Assembly (NCBI RefSeq): GCF_017873565.1 | Contig: NZ_JAGGKH010000015.1 | Span: 1-64,000 of the forward strand | DNA length: 64,000 nt | DNA from: Lederbergia galactosidilytica | GTDB lineage: Bacteria; Bacillota; Bacilli; Bacillales; Bacillaceae_C | Reading direction: 5' to 3' | In this document: in pieces, positions 62,764 through 64,000 of the stretch | Layout of the letters: the number at the start of each line of letters is the position of its first letter | Numbering within the stretch: the first letter of the stretch is position 1 | Made by a program: the position numbers and the translations under genes | The notes under the pieces: generated by a model | Databases searched by the model: none | Seen by the model: only the letters and a program-made list of their open reading frames with translations | Told to the model about the DNA's origin: nothing

Positions 62764-62777
62764 ATAAAGCGCTTGCC
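62764..62777 (-). promoter_or_regulatory. Candidate cre-like site
   Basis: ATAAAGCGCTTGCC contains the palindromic core AAGCGCTT and matches the cre consensus at 10 of 14 positions. It is 187-200 bases upstream of the GH35 gene and could mediate catabolite repression of it. The rest of the gap 62578-62909 is AT-rich without another recognised element. Confidence 0.35.
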
Positions 62778-62909
62778 TTTCCGAATAAAAAAGACTACGA
62801 TCTACCTTCTTACATTATAATCATTTACAACTACAATAAACATCTATTATTGCAAAATACTTTTGTTCACCGACTAGTTGTCAGTGGATATATCACTTAT
62901 TTCTTTAAT

Positions 62910-64000
62910 CTAAAAAGAATCCATTGACCAAAATTGATAATGGCTATTTCCGAACAGCGCTTGGAATAAATGACTTTTCGCCTCTATTTCTTTTGCTGCA
63001 CCTCCATTTAAGAGCCACTTAATTAATTCAGCCTCTGAGCATTTTACTTGTTCATTATAATAAATATCATGACTCGGTTGCCCTATGTCTACAATCCCAT
63101 CATAATTTTTAATTAGTAAATCCATTTCTCCACATTGCAAAAATATCGTATGATTCTCACCGATATGGGCACCATATCTTGCCATTCTTTGAGTGAACAC
63201 ATCCCGAAGTTTTAATAACAGGCTCTTTTTATCGATGATCTTCCACATATTCGTGGTTATTTGTGTCTTTTCCGCCTTCCAACCTAGTAAAAGTTTGTAC
63301 AAAGCATGGGAACATGCCCCATTAAAACAAATGCTTTCTATATTATGCTTACGAGCTTTAATATCTCCTAGTAAGGCAAGGATAGCCTCTTCATCCCCGG
63401 CTTGATATACACATTCTTCGAGATTTACTACTTTATCTCCATTGTAGATTAAATAAGCAACCGTTTCTTTCCCATCCTTAACTAGCAAGATTTCCTTCGA
63501 CCATTGAAGTAATTCTTTTCTTAATCGTTGCCAATAGGAAGATGTTCGAACTCTGGGACCAACAAGGTTTAATGAAAAATTATTATATAAAGATTTCACT
63601 GCCTCAAAATCTTGAACAGAAAACTCCTTAACGGTATAGGAGGTCGAGGGTATCCTCGGAATTTCCTTCAGCCTCAGAGGAGTCTCAGGAAAAGTATGCC
63701 AGCCTACCTTTTCATAAAATGGATTGATATCCGTAGAGAGCAATGATAAGTCAAAGCCATTTTGTTTCATCCATTCTGTTTGCCTGTTTAAAATAGTATG
63801 TGTGAGTCCAAGTCCACGAAAGGCAGGCAATGTGGCGACATTTCCGATTCCACCAACCTTTACCAGTGTCTGTTCTAAATAGGTATAATAAGGAAAGAGT
63901 TGGACAGATGCTGCTAGTTCACCATCCACTTTGGCAATCCAAGTCGTTTGCTTATTATATTGCGGTTCTAATTTTAATCGTTTTTCAAAAAACTGGCGAT
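62910..64000 (-). CDS. GNAT-family N-acetyltransferase, Eis-like (N-terminus outside the window)
   Basis: The frame stays open to the right edge: upstream of position 63929 it continues as QFFEKRLKLEPQYNKQTTWI, so the start codon is outside. The acetyl-CoA motif GGIGNVATLPAFRGLGLT (RxxGLG type) is followed by a second GNAT-like half (about residues 115-235 of the visible part) and a C-terminal sterol-carrier-like region. This three-part layout is that of Eis/YhcM-like acetyltransferases. Target unknown. No neighbour is close enough to suggest one. Confidence 0.85.
   Translation of the reverse strand, partial: RQFFEKRLKLEPQYNKQTTWIAKVDGELAASVQLFPYYTYLEQTLVKVGGIGNVATLPAFRGLGLTHTILNRQTEWMKQNGFDLSLLSTDINPFYEKVGWHTFPETPLRLKEIPRIPSTSYTVKEFSVQDFEAVKSLYNNFSLNLVGPRVRTSSYWQRLRKELLQWSKEILLVKDGKETVAYLIYNGDKVVNLEECVYQAGDEEAILALLGDIKARKHNIESICFNGACSHALYKLLLGWKAEKTQITTNMWKIIDKKSLLLKLRDVFTQRMARYGAHIGENHTIFLQCGEMDLLIKNYDGIVDIGQPSHDIYYNEQVKCSEAELIKWLLNGGAAKEIEAKSHLFQALFGNSHYQFWSMDSF

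Overview
The window looks like a chromosomal segment of a low-GC, endospore-former-type Firmicute, most likely a member of the Bacillaceae. The reasons are AT-rich DNA, strong AGGAGG-type ribosome sites, many TTG and GTG starts, a hisZ-type histidine operon, hom-thrC-thrB order, a T-box leader in front of serA, lutABC, a MsmX/UgpC-type sugar ATPase, and intergenic repeat families of the kind common in Bacillus genomes. I cannot name genus or species. No tRNA, rRNA, CRISPR array or intact transposase gene was seen.

Layout. 1-6.1 kb: on the minus strand the histidine operon hisZ-hisG-hisD-hisB-hisA-hisF-hisIE. hisH is missing from its usual place between hisB and hisA. The operon ends in a Rho-independent terminator, and directly behind it lies the 5' end of what looks like a group IIC intron that runs off the left edge. 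6.5-25.3 kb: a large minus-strand carbohydrate locus. It holds a sugar ABC ATPase, a 984-residue composite binding protein, two pairs of permeases, an NHL/TPR/Yip1-like membrane protein, a DUF5696-type protein, an OmpR-type two-component system with a small membrane protein, a second (lipoprotein) binding protein and a GH20-like hydrolase. Two identical-architecture boxes (TGTGAA-N5-TGTGAA, 11-bp period) lie upstream of the two ends of this locus and are candidate response-regulator sites; one promoter also carries a cre-like site. 25.9-29.7 kb: a GntR/YtrA-type operon with two ABC ATPases and two permeases.

30-33.3 kb (plus strand): hom-thrC-thrB. 34-36.6 kb (minus): a YkyA-like anchored coiled-coil protein and two tandem polysaccharide deacetylases. 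36.9-40.3 kb (plus): an FG-GAP-type lipoprotein followed by a second two-component system. 40.3-45.5 kb: repeats including a 123-bp tandem repeat, a short FtsH paralogue, mgsA, and a TPR/coiled-coil protein that resembles a dynamin-like protein without a GTPase domain. 46.7-48.9 kb (plus): promoter, T-box leader (probable Ser specifier AGC), serA and terminator. 49-51 kb: a HAD phosphatase and two small conserved proteins. 51.2-56.8 kb (minus): three Gfo/Idh/MocA oxidoreductases, a TIM-barrel sugar isomerase and a ROK regulator, with a fourth Gfo/Idh/MocA gene nearby at 45.6 kb. 57.2-60.1 kb: lutABC for L-lactate oxidation. 60.4-64 kb: a small membrane protein, a GH35 beta-galactosidase with a cre-like site upstream, and a GNAT acetyltransferase cut by the right edge.

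Functionally the window mixes amino-acid biosynthesis (His, Thr, Ser) with uptake and breakdown of plant or microbial glycans. The least described part is the 6.5-25.3 kb glycan locus, where surface sensing (two-component system), capture (composite binding protein), import (two permease pairs with one ATPase) and possible processing (DUF5696, GH20) appear to be wired together.
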